64,000 bases of DNA from Arthrobacter sp. MN05-02 (GCA_004001285.1 AP018697.1:2852001-2916000), one strand, 5' to 3'; counted from the first letter of the stretch, positions 35,058 through 43,745 are shown. The notes: generated by a model not told the origin, from the sequence alone. Numbers and translations are program-made.

Positions 35058-35363
35058 TCAGGCAGCGGTGCCTCGCGGCTTCCGGTCCGCGTTGACCGGG
35101 GTGTTGGGATCCAGTGCGTCCTCCGCCGCTGCGTCGTCGAGCTCGACGGCGGACCGCACGGGCGGCGCGCCGGGCGTGAGACGCCGCTGCAGGGTGGCCG
35201 CTGCGGCGTCCCGGAGGTCGCGGAAGAAGAGATACGTGACGCACCAGGCCAGGATCGCGGCCACCACCGCCGACAGGAAGAGTCCGAGGCCCAGCAGCAC
35301 GCACGCCACGTAGAACACGACGATCAGCAGCAGGCGCAGGGCGGTGAATTTGAGGAAGGCCAC
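35058..35363 (-). CDS. DUF4229 family membrane protein
   Basis: A 101-residue protein with two membrane helices (LLLIVVFYVACVLLGLGLFL and SAVVAAILAWCVTYLFF) and then a charged cytosolic tail (RDLRDAAAATLQRRL). This is the pattern of the actinobacterial DUF4229 proteins, whose function is unknown and which usually sit near menaquinone genes, as here. It is convergent with menA and divergent from the next gene. Confidence 0.75.
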   Translation of the reverse strand: MAFLKFTALRLLLIVVFYVACVLLGLGLFLSAVVAAILAWCVTYLFFRDLRDAAAATLQRRLTPGAPPVRSAVELDDAAAEDALDPNTPVNADRKPRGTAA

Positions 35364-35393
35364 GCTCCAAGTTTACTCGCCTACAATTGGCGC

Positions 35394-35840
35394 ATGCCCC
35401 GCCTCCTGCTCTTCGCCGCGATCCTGGGGGTCGCCGTCGTCATCTATGCACTGATCGACTGCGTCATGAGCCGAAAACACGAGGTGCGGAGCATCTCGAA
35501 GACGGCGTGGTTCGTGACCATCCTCATCCTGCCGCTCATCGGGGCCGGGATGTGGTTCCTGTTCGGGCGTCCCCGCAGCGACGGGCCCTCCGGTCCGCGG
35601 CGTCCGGCTCCCCGCACGCCCACCGCCCCGGACGATGATCCCGCCTTCCTCCAGAACCTCGAGGCCCAGCGCCGCCAGCGGGCCCGTGAGCAGGAGCGCC
35701 GCCGTCGGGAGCAGGAGCAGAAGGATCGCGAGGACAAGGCCCGCGAGGCCGGCCGGGACACTCCCCCGAAGGACGACAAGCACGACGGCGAAGGCAACGA
35801 CGACGCCGGCTCGGGGTCCGCGGGAGCCCACCACCCCTGA
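35394..35840 (+). CDS. PLD-nuclease N-terminal-like membrane protein
   Basis: A 148-residue protein with two membrane segments (LLLFAAILGVAVVIYALIDCV and TAWFVTILILPLIGAGMWFLFG). This is the PLDc_N fold seen in actinobacterial small membrane proteins. It is followed by a long Arg/Glu-rich, likely coiled-coil or disordered tail. No phospholipase domain is present. TACAAT (35382-35387) lies 6 nt before the ATG and there is no ribosome site, so a leaderless mRNA is likely. Confidence 0.72.
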   Translation: MPRLLLFAAILGVAVVIYALIDCVMSRKHEVRSISKTAWFVTILILPLIGAGMWFLFGRPRSDGPSGPRRPAPRTPTAPDDDPAFLQNLEAQRRQRAREQERRRREQEQKDREDKAREAGRDTPPKDDKHDGEGNDDAGSGSAGAHHP

Positions 35841-35930
35841 CCGCCGGCGTGCGCCTGCGCGTCGGCCCTCGTCCGACCCGCCCCGTGGCGGCCGGGCCGT
35901 CCGGGTGCGCCGCTCCTCGACGCCGTCATG

Positions 35931-35982
35931 CCCACCGATCGCGGACGGCCGCCGGGCAGGTCCGACCCTTCCCGCCGATCGG
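35931..35982. repeat. Possible third, diverged copy of the palindromic repeat
   Basis: CCCACCGATC...GGGCAGGTCCGA...CCGATCGG keeps the outer arm and spacing of the 66-bp repeats at 15.7 and 16.6 kb but has lost most inner pairing. It sits before a clear terminator. Confidence 0.35.
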
Positions 35983-35989
35983 ACACGAA

Positions 35990-36019
35990 AGAGCCCCGCG
36001 GTATCCACCGCGGGGCTCT
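35990..36019. terminator. Bidirectional terminator hairpin
   Basis: AGAGCCCCGCGG (35990-36001), the loop TATCCA, and CCGCGGGGCTCT (36008-36019) make a perfect 12-bp stem. It stands between the end of the PLDc_N-like gene on plus and the end of ccsB on minus, so it can serve both. Confidence 0.8.
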
Positions 36020-36052
36020 CGCGTTCCGACCGGCCGATACGCGGCCTCGCGC

Positions 36053-37084
36053 CTACACTCCCGAGTAGCTGTGGAGCCCCGAGAAGTAGATGTTCACGAT
36101 CGTGAAGTTGAAGACGATGCAGAGGTAGCCGACGATCGACAGCCAGGCGGCACGCGTGCCCGTCCAGCCTCGCGTGGCCCGGGCGTGCAGGTAGCCGGCG
36201 TAGACGGTCCAGATCACGAACGTCCAGACCTCCTTGGTGTCCCAGCCCCAGTAGCGGCCCCACGCCTGCTCGGCCCAGATGGCGCCCGCCATGAGGGTGA
36301 AGGTCCAGCCGACGAACGCGACGGCGTTGAGCCGGTAGGACAGGTTCTCGAGGCTCAGCGCGGAGGGCACGAGGCGGAGGAACCTCGCGGTGTCCGCCTT
36401 GCCGGCGAGGAGTTTGGCCTCGCGGGAGGTCTGCAGGAGCTGGAGCACGGACATGGCGAAAGTGATGGTGAACAGCGCCGAGGAGGCCACGGCGATGGAG
36501 ACGTGCACGATCAGCCAGTAGCTCTGCAGGGCGGGGATCAGGCGGGCGACCGGCGTGGGGAAGCCCACGGTGGCGGCGCAGAGCATGATGACCACGAGTC
36601 CCACTACGAAGGAACCGACGAAGCGCAGGTCCTTCCGGGTGAGCGTGACGAGGAAGATGGCGGCGACGAGGAACGCACCCGTGGTGCAGAACTCGTACAT
36701 GTTGCCCCAGGGGACACGGTGCGCGGCGATCCCCCGGGTGAGGACGGCGGCACCGTGGACGACGGCTGCCAGCACCGTCAGCGAGACGGCGATGCGCGCG
36801 GAGCCGCGTCGGGGCCCCGCCCCGTAGTCCATCGAGTCGTCCGCGGTCACCGGCGTCCCTGCCGAGGCCGCCGTCGAGCTACCGCCTCGTCCGCCCACGC
36901 CGGCGAGGGACCGGGCCGGTGCTGCCTGCTCGCCCGCGAGGCGCGTCTCGAGGCTGCCGATCGTGGAGCTCGACTTCACGAGGTCGAGCACGAAGAAGAC
37001 CAGGGCCACCACGTAGGCGATGGAGGCCAGCAGCATGAAGAGCTCACTGACCTGCCCGAGCTCGGCATTGACTGGTGGTGTCAT
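36053..37084 (-). CDS. ccsB: Cytochrome c biogenesis protein CcsB (CcsA-type)
   Basis: A 343-residue polytopic membrane protein of System II. The haem-handling WWD motif is in WAEQAWGRYWGWDTKEVWTF, and conserved His residues flank it. Together with ResB it exports haem and attaches it to apocytochrome c outside the membrane. It overlaps resB by four bases (ATGA) as the last gene of resA-ccdA-resB-ccsB. Confidence 0.94.
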   Translation of the reverse strand: MTPPVNAELGQVSELFMLLASIAYVVALVFFVLDLVKSSSTIGSLETRLAGEQAAPARSLAGVGGRGGSSTAASAGTPVTADDSMDYGAGPRRGSARIAVSLTVLAAVVHGAAVLTRGIAAHRVPWGNMYEFCTTGAFLVAAIFLVTLTRKDLRFVGSFVVGLVVIMLCAATVGFPTPVARLIPALQSYWLIVHVSIAVASSALFTITFAMSVLQLLQTSREAKLLAGKADTARFLRLVPSALSLENLSYRLNAVAFVGWTFTLMAGAIWAEQAWGRYWGWDTKEVWTFVIWTVYAGYLHARATRGWTGTRAAWLSIVGYLCIVFNFTIVNIYFSGLHSYSGV

Positions 37085-38802
37085 GAGTTGTCCTTTGCGT
37101 TGGTGTGCGACTGCCCCGTGCCGGCCGGTGCGGCGTCCTGATGACTATGGTCCCCCGTGCTGCCGGTGGGGACCAACCAGCGATCCGCCAGCAGCTTCTC
37201 GACGGCTGCGCCCTCCGCCGGCAGGCGGTGGTCCTCCCCGCGGGCCAGCAGCCCGTACTCGACCATGAGGCGCCCGTCCGGGTGCTCCCCCGTACGGACC
37301 CAGAGCCTGCGGCGCCCGATGAACAGCGACGCCGAGAGGCCGAGCAGCGCGAGTGTCGAGAAGACCAGTGCGCCCAGCTCACCGGGATCGTGGTGGATGT
37401 CGAGTGCGACGTAGCGCTTGAGCCCGTCGAAGGTGACGGAGCCCTTGCCCTCGGGCAGGTCGTAGGTCTGTCCGACGCCGAGCACGATCCCGCCGTCGTC
37501 GTTGTTGCGGCTGTTGAGCTCGGTCAGGTTCTCGGTGTCCAGCACGTAGACGTTCTCGGGGGTCCCGTCGTCGAGCCCGAGGTCCCCGTAGTAGGAGTTC
37601 AGGTTGAGCTGCGGGTTGAAGGGTTCCGGGTCCCGCGAGAAGGAGACGCCCTGCTCGTCCACGAAGGCGGTGGGCAGGAAGAACCCGACGAAGCCGAGCT
37701 GGTCCGGCTTCGCGTCCGGGGCCTTGATGACGATCAGCGAGGTGTAGAGGCCGTCGGACGGCACCGAGACGACGGGGCCCTGCTGGGCGATGTTCCCCTC
37801 ACCGTCGCGCACGGTGACGACGGGCGCGTAGCCGTTGCCGACCAGGTAGACGTTGGTGCCGCCGATGGTGATCGGCGCGTTGACCTTGAGGACCTGCTGG
37901 GCCTCGTCCTCGCCCGGTCCGTCCTGTGTGGTGACGTTCGCCGTGAAGTCGAGCGGCTGGCCGTAGTGGCTCTCCTGCTCGCGGTCGAAGCGCACGTCGA
38001 ACGAGTCGAGGCGGATGGAGTACGGCTCCAGCTGGTCGTCGGAGAAGTTGGAACCCGGGTTGAAGCTGTCGTAGCCGATCAGCGTGTTCACGAAGCTGTC
38101 GCCCTCGACGATCACCTTCTGGCCGTTGTAGCCGAAGAGCCCGCCGACTGCGACCGACACCAGGACGCCGATGAGCGAGGTGTGGAAGACGAGGTTGCCG
38201 AGCTCCTTGGCGAGGCCGCGTTCGGCGCCCACCGAGGGGCGGTCGGTCCCGGCATCGCGTACGTCGACGCGGTAGCCGCGCTTCCGCAGGACCGCGGCGG
38301 CCTGCTCGGCGGCGGACGACGGCGTCAGACCGGCGTCGCGCGCCCGGTCCGCGGGGACCTCGAGCGTGCCGTACACGGGCAGGCGGGAGAGCCGCTTGGG
38401 CGTGCGCGGCGGCTTCGAGCGCACGGCCTTGAGATGTGCGATCGCCCGGGGCACCACGCAGCCGATGAGCGAGACGAAGAGCAGGAGGTAGATCGCCGAG
38501 AACCAGACGGACGAGTAGACGTCGAACAGCTGGAACCAGTCCAGCACGGGCCCGGTGTCCGGATTGTCCTGGATGTACTGGGTGACGACGGCGGGATTCG
38601 CCGGACGCTGAGGGAACAGCGAGCCGGGAACGGCCGCGACGGCGAGCAGGAGCAGCAGGAACAACGCCGTGCGCATGCTGGTCAGCTGCGTCCAGGCCCA
38701 CCGCAGGGTGCCGAGGACGCCGAGTGAGGGCAGGACGACGTCGGGCCTGGCGCCCGGGGCGCCTGCCGTGTCCCTCGTATCCTGCGAGACGTCCTGCTTC
38801 AC
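37081..38802 (-). CDS. resB: Cytochrome c biogenesis protein ResB
   Basis: A 573-residue ResB-family protein. Three N-terminal membrane helices, a large extracytoplasmic domain (about residues 230-450), and one more helix near residue 470 (LGALVFSTLALLGLSASLFI) are visible. FHTSLIGVLVSVAVGGLFGYNGQ contains the conserved His of the third helix. It is the partner of CcsB in haem delivery. The GTG at 38802 was chosen by similarity and GGAGAGGG upstream; the frame stays open far upstream without similarity. Confidence 0.92.
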   Translation of the reverse strand: MKQDVSQDTRDTAGAPGARPDVVLPSLGVLGTLRWAWTQLTSMRTALFLLLLLAVAAVPGSLFPQRPANPAVVTQYIQDNPDTGPVLDWFQLFDVYSSVWFSAIYLLLFVSLIGCVVPRAIAHLKAVRSKPPRTPKRLSRLPVYGTLEVPADRARDAGLTPSSAAEQAAAVLRKRGYRVDVRDAGTDRPSVGAERGLAKELGNLVFHTSLIGVLVSVAVGGLFGYNGQKVIVEGDSFVNTLIGYDSFNPGSNFSDDQLEPYSIRLDSFDVRFDREQESHYGQPLDFTANVTTQDGPGEDEAQQVLKVNAPITIGGTNVYLVGNGYAPVVTVRDGEGNIAQQGPVVSVPSDGLYTSLIVIKAPDAKPDQLGFVGFFLPTAFVDEQGVSFSRDPEPFNPQLNLNSYYGDLGLDDGTPENVYVLDTENLTELNSRNNDDGGIVLGVGQTYDLPEGKGSVTFDGLKRYVALDIHHDPGELGALVFSTLALLGLSASLFIGRRRLWVRTGEHPDGRLMVEYGLLARGEDHRLPAEGAAVEKLLADRWLVPTGSTGDHSHQDAAPAGTGQSHTNAKDNS

Positions 38803-38861
38803 TGTGCCCTCTCCAACGATGTCGGTTGTTTGCGTGCGTGCCCGGCGGATGCCGCCGGTGG

Positions 38862-39653
38862 TCAGATCGGCAGGACCACGTTGCCGATCAGGAGGTCCTG
38901 CAGCTGCGTGATCCAGTAGTTCCAGACCCCGGTCACCATGAGGATTCCCACGAGCACCAGGAGTCCGCCCCCGGCCCGCTGCAGCAGGAGCCGGTGCTTC
39001 CGGAAGAACGCGAGGGCCCCCATGCCGCGGCGTACGCCGAGTGCGATCAGCAGGAACGGCACGCCCAGGCCCAGGCAGTAGACGAACGTGAGGACCGCGC
39101 CCTTGAGCGCCGTCGCGTCGTTGCCGGAGATCGCCAGGAGCTGGACGGCGCCGAGCGTGGGGCCGATGCACGGTGCCCAGCCGAGCCCGAAGGTCACGCC
39201 CAGCAGGGGGGCTCCCAGGAGCCCCGCGGGCACCCTCGCATGGATGCGGCTCTCGCGCTGGAACCAGGAGAGACCGCCCATGAACACCACGCCCAGCAGG
39301 ATCACGACGACGCCGAACACCTGGATGAGCCACCCCTGGGACACCCTCAGGAAAGCGCCCAGCTGCCCGAACAGGGTCCCGTAGGCCATGAAGACGACCG
39401 AGAAGCCGAGCACGAAGAGCCCGATCCCGGCCAGCATCCGTCCCTTCTTCTGCTTCTCGAGGTCGACGCCGGTCAGGCCGGTGACGTACCCGAGATAGCC
39501 GGGGACCAGCGGCAGGACGCAGGGGGAGGCGAAGGACACCAGGCCGGCCAGGAGCGCGACCGGCAGGGCGAGGAGCATGGAGCCGTTGAGCACGGCGTCG
39601 GCGAAGGCGTTCCCCACGGCGAGGGGAACGGGCCCGGCCACGGCCACCGTCAT
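38862..39653 (-). CDS. ccdA: Thiol-disulfide membrane transporter CcdA
   Basis: A 263-residue DsbD/CcdA-family protein with six to seven helices and the redox Cys pair in SFASPCVLPLVPGYLGYV and GLGWAPCIGPTLGA. It carries reducing power across the membrane to ResA, which keeps the haem-binding Cys of apocytochrome c reduced. It follows resA by 21 bp. Confidence 0.93.
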   Translation of the reverse strand: MTVAVAGPVPLAVGNAFADAVLNGSMLLALPVALLAGLVSFASPCVLPLVPGYLGYVTGLTGVDLEKQKKGRMLAGIGLFVLGFSVVFMAYGTLFGQLGAFLRVSQGWLIQVFGVVVILLGVVFMGGLSWFQRESRIHARVPAGLLGAPLLGVTFGLGWAPCIGPTLGAVQLLAISGNDATALKGAVLTFVYCLGLGVPFLLIALGVRRGMGALAFFRKHRLLLQRAGGGLLVLVGILMVTGVWNYWITQLQDLLIGNVVLPI

Positions 39654-39674
39654 GGACGTGACGCGGCGGGCGCG

Positions 39675-40295
39675 CTACTCGGCGAGGGCATCATGGATCA
39701 GGGCCTTGAGGGTACCGCGGTCGGCCAGTCCGAGGATCCGGGCGGACACCCGGCCCTCCCGGTCGAGGACGATCGTCGTAGGGACGGCCTGCGGCGGGAC
39801 GTACTGGGTCATGTCGAGCAGCACTCCCCCGTTCTTGTCCTTGAAGCTCGCGTAGGGGATGCCGAAGCTGCGCTCGAAGGCCTCCGCGGTGGCCTGCTCG
39901 TCGCGGATGTTGACGCCGTAGAACGCGGCGCCCTGCGGTGCGTACTCGTCGTGGAGCGACACGAGGTCCGCAGCCTCCTCCCGGCAGGGCGCGCAGGCGG
40001 CGTACCAGAAGTTGAGCACGGTGACCTGGCCGTCCCAGTCGGCACTCGAGACGGCCGTCCCGTCGAACAGGGTGCCGGAGACCTCGACGGGCTCACCGCG
40101 GTCCGCGGCCGCGTACTCCGTGACGGAGCCGTCCCCGGCGATGTAGTTCTTGCCGTCACCGGCAGCGGCCTGCTGGGCGAGCGGGTCCTCGGCGGCGCAG
40201 GAGGTGACCACCAGGGAGACCGGCAGGGCGACGGCGAGCGCCATGCCCAGTTCGAGCAGGAGGCGGCGCTTCGTGGGACGGGCGGTTGGTGTCAC
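39675..40295 (-). CDS. resA: ResA/TlpA-like thioredoxin lipoprotein
   Basis: A 206-residue membrane-anchored thioredoxin. A signal peptide ends in the lipobox VVTSC (Cys33), and the redox centre is Cys101-Ala-Pro-Cys104 in NFWYAACAPCREEA. The cis-Pro loop is VPTTIVLD. It reduces apocytochrome c using electrons from CcdA. It starts 39 bp after the phosphatase gene and probably shares its transcript. Confidence 0.92.
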   Translation of the reverse strand: MTPTARPTKRRLLLELGMALAVALPVSLVVTSCAAEDPLAQQAAAGDGKNYIAGDGSVTEYAAADRGEPVEVSGTLFDGTAVSSADWDGQVTVLNFWYAACAPCREEAADLVSLHDEYAPQGAAFYGVNIRDEQATAEAFERSFGIPYASFKDKNGGVLLDMTQYVPPQAVPTTIVLDREGRVSARILGLADRGTLKALIHDALAE

Positions 40296-40334
40296 AGCTT
40301 CTTCCGATGATTTCTACGACGTGTAGTAATTCTA

Positions 40335-41012
40335 TTACGCCCCGGGGACATTCGCTGCACCGGGCAGCAGGTCGGCGCAGGGCTCGGTGTAGCGCACGCG
40401 CCGGATGGAGTCCCCCTCGAAGTCGAGCGACGTGACGGACGTGAGGGTGCACTCGCGCTGGCGCGGGTCGTGCCAGAGCCGGCGATGCTCGGCGGCGAGC
40501 CGCGTCACCCAGATGGGCAGCTGGTGGCTGACGAGGATCGCCTCGGCGGGACGGTCCACTCCCCCCTGTGCCGCGAGTTCGAGGGCGCGGCGGCGGGCGT
40601 CGTGCACCCCCAGCATCACCCGTGCCGCCTGCTCGGCGTAGGGCTCCCCCCAGGACGGCCGGAAGGGGTTGACGAGCAGGGGCCAGTAGCGCGGCTGGCG
40701 GAGCCTGCTCTTGATCCTCGACATGCCCTCGAAGCGGTTCGCGGCCTCGATGATGCGCTCGTCCGTGGCGATCTCCAGTCCCAGTGCCTCGGCGAGCGGG
40801 CGGGCCGTCTCCTGTGCCCGCGTCAGGGGGGAGGCCACGAGGTGGACGATGTCGGCACCCTCGTCGCGGCGCTGCTCGAAGTAGCCCGCCACCTGCAGGG
40901 CCATCTGCCGGCCCAGTTCGGAGAGGTGGAACTCCGGGAGCCTCCCGTAGAGGACGGCCTCGGGGTTGTGGACCTCACCGTGGCGCACCAGGTGGACGGT
41001 TGCTCGCTGCAT
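40335..41012 (-). CDS. Histidine phosphatase (phosphoglycerate-mutase-like)
   Basis: A 225-residue member of the histidine phosphatase superfamily. The catalytic His is in VHLVRHGEVHNPEAVLYGR, the second His in ILVSHQLPIWV, and the Arg/Glu pocket in LVASPLTRAQETARPLAE. The ATG at 41012 was chosen at the conserved strand; an in-frame ATG at 41030 is possible. It heads the cytochrome c maturation operon, as it commonly does in Micrococcaceae. The substrate is unknown. Confidence 0.85.
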   Translation of the reverse strand: MQRATVHLVRHGEVHNPEAVLYGRLPEFHLSELGRQMALQVAGYFEQRRDEGADIVHLVASPLTRAQETARPLAEALGLEIATDERIIEAANRFEGMSRIKSRLRQPRYWPLLVNPFRPSWGEPYAEQAARVMLGVHDARRRALELAAQGGVDRPAEAILVSHQLPIWVTRLAAEHRRLWHDPRQRECTLTSVTSLDFEGDSIRRVRYTEPCADLLPGAANVPGA

Positions 41013-41078
41013 GGATCCAGTTTCCCGCATGTGCCCGCGCGACGGCCAATCGGGTGCGGAGGGCTCCGGCAGGTTTAG

Positions 41079-41107
41079 TTGAACATTCCACTGATATGTG
41101 GAATAAA
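41079..41107 (+). promoter_or_regulatory. yceI promoter with palindromic operator in the spacer
   Basis: TTGAAC (41079-41084) and AATAAA (41102-41107) are 17 bp apart. The spacer and the start of the -10 form a perfect inverted repeat, ATTCCAC-tgatat-GTGGAAT (41085-41104). A dimeric repressor, for example MarR type, bound here would occlude polymerase. No regulator gene is adjacent. Confidence 0.6.
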
Positions 41108-41170
41108 ACATGCATACGCATGCTTCTAACCACTGTAAGCGTCGCCACCACCTCTTCTCAGGAGTTCATC

Positions 41171-41728
41171 ATGACTGTCCCCTCAGGCCTCACCTCCGGC
41201 ACCTGGTCCTTCGATCCCGCCCACAGCGAGGTCGGCTTCAGCGTCCGCCACGCCGGCATCAGCAAGGTCCGCGGCTCGTTCAAGGACGTCGACGCGTCCC
41301 TCACCGTCGGATCCTCCCTCGAGGACTCCAGCATCACGGCGACCATCAGGACCGACTCCTTCACCTCGGGCGACGAGAACCGCGATGGGCACGTCAAGGG
41401 CGCCGACTTCTTCGACGTCGAGCAGTTCCCCGAGATGACCTTCGTCTCCACCTCGCACACCGGCTCCGGCGAGACCTACGAGATCCACGGAGACCTCACC
41501 ATCCGCGGCATCACCAAGGCCGTCGTCCTCGACGCCGAGTTCAACGGCGTGGCCGTGGACCCCTTCGGCGCGACCCGCGCCGGCGTCTCCGCCTCCACCA
41601 CCATCTCCCGCAAGGACTTCGGCCTGACCTGGAACGCAGCCCTCGAGGCAGGCGGCGTCCTCGTCGGCGACAAGGTGACCATCACCATCGAAGCCGCCTT
41701 CGTGGCTCCCGCCGTCGTCACGGCCTAG
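41171..41728 (+). CDS. YceI family lipid-binding-like protein
   Basis: A 185-residue YceI protein with the signature TWSFDPAHSEVGFSVRHAGISKVRGSF. The beta-barrel ends KVTITIEAAFVAP. YceI proteins form a lipocalin-like barrel that can hold polyprenoids. This one lacks a signal peptide, as do most actinobacterial members, so it should be cytosolic. A good AGGAG lies 6 nt before the ATG at 41171. The palindromic promoter suggests strong, regulated expression. Confidence 0.9.
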   Translation: MTVPSGLTSGTWSFDPAHSEVGFSVRHAGISKVRGSFKDVDASLTVGSSLEDSSITATIRTDSFTSGDENRDGHVKGADFFDVEQFPEMTFVSTSHTGSGETYEIHGDLTIRGITKAVVLDAEFNGVAVDPFGATRAGVSASTTISRKDFGLTWNAALEAGGVLVGDKVTITIEAAFVAPAVVTA

Positions 41729-41850
41729 TTCCACGTCCCGGCCTGCCGGCCGGTCGGCACCACGCTCACGGCCGACGTCGTCCCCTGGACGGCGTCGGCC
41801 GTTGCCGTCGCACCCCTGTCCGTGGCCGCGGCGGACGAACTAGGCTGGCG

Positions 41851-41934
41851 GTGACCGCATCCACGAAAGGCACGTCCATGGGGGCTCCGGCGGGTGGATG
41901 GACATTCGAACCGCAACGGAGGACGCCACGATGA
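41851..41934 (+). CDS. Possible 27-residue leader peptide
   Basis: A GTG only 4 nt after TAGGCT (41841-41846) opens a frame of 27 codons (VTASTKGTSMGAPAGGWTFE...). Its TGA overlaps the ATG of the next gene as ATGA. The arrangement suggests a leaderless upstream reading frame that couples translation into the membrane protein gene. The peptide has no recognisable family, and coding is not proven. Confidence 0.3.
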   Translation: MTASTKGTSMGAPAGGWTFEPQRRTPR

Positions 41935-42602
41935 GCACGCCACAGGACAACCCGAACGGGCAGGGCGACAGGCAGGGCGAGGGACAGCCGTGGAGCGCGC
42001 CCGGCACAGGCGGTCCCGGCCAGGGCGGGCACGGGCGGCCCGGCCCCTACGGACAGGGCGACGACGGCGGCCAGTACGGCTACCAGCCGGCGCAGTCCTC
42101 CAGCTACGCCTACCCCACGTCGTCCACGGGTGAATCCGGCCCAGCGGACAAGGGGCCCGCACCTACCGAGGTCCAGAGGGCGTACCAGCTCATCGTGGCG
42201 GCAGGCATCCTCTATCTCGTGGCGTCCATCATCTCGGCCCTGACCACGCCCGTGCCGGATGCTCCGGGCTCATCCTTCGGCGTGGGCCTGGGGATCGTCT
42301 TCGCGGCCCTCTTCACCGCCGTGTACATCGTGCTGGCCGTCTTCATCAGGAAGGGCCACAACTGGGCGCGGATCACCGCGACCGTGCTGGCAGCACTCAA
42401 CGTCCTGTCCGTCCTCAGCAGTTTCCTCCTCCTCCCGCTCCTGAGCCAGGCTGCAGAGGCATCCGGCCAGGCTGCGGTCCAGCCCTCAGGACTCTCGCTC
42501 GCCCTGAGCGTGATCGTCATGCTCCTCGGCGTGGCCGGCGTCGTCCTGACTTACTCGAAGCCCGCGCGGCCCTACTTCGCTCCGAGGAAGCTCGGCTACT
42601 GA
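41931..42602 (+). CDS. Gly/Pro-rich N-tail membrane protein
   Basis: A 223-residue protein. About 85 residues of Gly/Gln/Pro/Tyr-rich disordered sequence precede four membrane helices (LIVAAGILYLVASIISALT, VGLGIVFAALFTAVYIVLAV, ITATVLAALNVLSVLSSFLL, LALSVIVMLLGVAGVVLTY). Such proteins are common in actinobacteria, with unknown function. ACGGAGGA precedes the ATG at 41931. The final motif RPYFAPRKLGY is typical of the family. Confidence 0.75.
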   Translation: MSTPQDNPNGQGDRQGEGQPWSAPGTGGPGQGGHGRPGPYGQGDDGGQYGYQPAQSSSYAYPTSSTGESGPADKGPAPTEVQRAYQLIVAAGILYLVASIISALTTPVPDAPGSSFGVGLGIVFAALFTAVYIVLAVFIRKGHNWARITATVLAALNVLSVLSSFLLLPLLSQAAEASGQAAVQPSGLSLALSVIVMLLGVAGVVLTYSKPARPYFAPRKLGY

Positions 42603-42623
42603 GCGCGGCCCGCGCAGCGACAC

Positions 42624-43331
42624 CTACTGGGCGCGGGAGATCGGATCGAGGTCCGTCTCCTGCGCCCGCTGCGCGTGATAGGCCAGGATCTGCAGCTCGG
42701 TGGACATGTCCACCTTCCGCAACTGCACGTGCGGCGGCACCTGGAGCACCACGGGCGCGAAACTGAGGATGCTGGAGATCCCCGCCTCCACGAGGCGGTC
42801 GCACAGTTCCTGCGCGACCGCGCCCGGCACGGAGAGGACCGCCATGTTGGTGCGGGTCCGCTCCAGCACGGCTTCGAGGTCCTCGACGGCGCTCACGCGG
42901 AGGTAGCCGACCTCGGACCCGACGACGAGCTGGTCGGCGTCGAAGATGGCGACGATCTCGAAGCCGCGTGACACGAAGCCGGAGTAGCCCGCCAGCGCGC
43001 GGCCGAGGTTGCCGGCACCGATGATCGCCACGCGCCAGTCCAGCGTCAGCCCGAGGGCGATCGAGATCTGCCGGTTCAGGTACTGCACGTCGTAACCGAC
43101 GCCCCGGGTGCCGTACGACCCCAGGTAGGAGAGGTCCTTGCGCAGCATGGGCGAATTGACCCCGGCCGCATCCGCGAGCTCCTCGGAGGAGACCCGTTCG
43201 ATCCCCTCGGCGAGCAGCGAGTTGAGGGCACGCAGGTAGATGGTCAGGCGGGCCACCGAGGCCGGCGGGATGTGGCGTGACGAATCACCCACGGGGTGAA
43301 GGCCTGGCATGTCCGGCGTTGTCACTGTCAT
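42624..43331 (-). CDS. rex: Redox-sensing repressor Rex
   Basis: A 235-residue NADH-sensing repressor. The N-terminal winged helix reads VARLTIYLRALNSLLAEGIERV and AAGVNSPMLRKDLSYLGSYG. The Rossmann domain follows with VAIIGAGNLGRALAGY, and the C-terminal domain-swap helix is present. It represses respiratory and fermentative genes when NADH/NAD is low. The ATG at 43331 follows GGAG closely. Only the glutaredoxin-like gene lies upstream on the same strand, not hemA. Confidence 0.93.
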   Translation of the reverse strand: MTVTTPDMPGLHPVGDSSRHIPPASVARLTIYLRALNSLLAEGIERVSSEELADAAGVNSPMLRKDLSYLGSYGTRGVGYDVQYLNRQISIALGLTLDWRVAIIGAGNLGRALAGYSGFVSRGFEIVAIFDADQLVVGSEVGYLRVSAVEDLEAVLERTRTNMAVLSVPGAVAQELCDRLVEAGISSILSFAPVVLQVPPHVQLRKVDMSTELQILAYHAQRAQETDLDPISRAQ

Positions 43332-43456
43332 CGACTCCGTTCCTAGCACCACCGCGAGCGGTCGGTGGTTCCTGGTCCCCCGGCGTCGTCGGGGCGGAAG
43401 TAGAACCACTGTATGCCGACGACGCGGGGCCTCCAAGCCGGACCGGCACACCCTGG

Positions 43457-43496
43457 ACCGCACCCAGGACAGGACCCGGGACAGGACCTAGGACAG
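43457..43496. repeat. Short tandem repeat after the glutaredoxin-like gene
   Basis: ACAGGACCCGGG (43469-43480) is followed directly by ACAGGACCTAGG (43481-43492), with partial copies on either side. The 12-bp unit overlaps the end of the gene. Confidence 0.45.
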
Positions 43497-43745
43497 CAGC
43501 CTGCGCAGCCTCGCCTCGTCGATCGACCAGAAGTCACGCTGCACCCCGCCGATGAACAGGACGGGGAGTTCCTCGGCGAACTGCGCACCCAGTGCCGGGG
43601 CATCGGCGACCGACAGTTCCCGCCAGCCGATCCCGAGGTCCCCGGTCACGCGGTCCACCACTGCACGCGCATCCTCGCAGAGGTGGCAGTCCGGGCGGGT
43701 GAGGAGCACGACGCCGCTTCCCGGCGCGTCAGCGGACGATTCCAT
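43488..43745 (-). CDS. Glutaredoxin-like small thioredoxin-fold protein
   Basis: An 85-residue protein of the glutaredoxin-like/DUF836 group with redox motif CHLC in VVLLTRPDCHLCEDARAVVD. The conserved cis-Pro segment is ELPVLFIGGVQ. It probably reduces protein disulfides or mixed thiols. It lies upstream of rex in the same direction with a 156-bp gap. GGAGG almost touches the ATG at 43745. Confidence 0.8.
   Translation of the reverse strand: MESSADAPGSGVVLLTRPDCHLCEDARAVVDRVTGDLGIGWRELSVADAPALGAQFAEELPVLFIGGVQRDFWSIDEARLRRLLS

Noticed and set aside
43457..43496. Tandem 12-bp repeat as a CRISPR-like or regulatory array
   Set aside because: Only two full units with no spacers; it overlaps the end of a coding sequence and is probably chance or local duplication.
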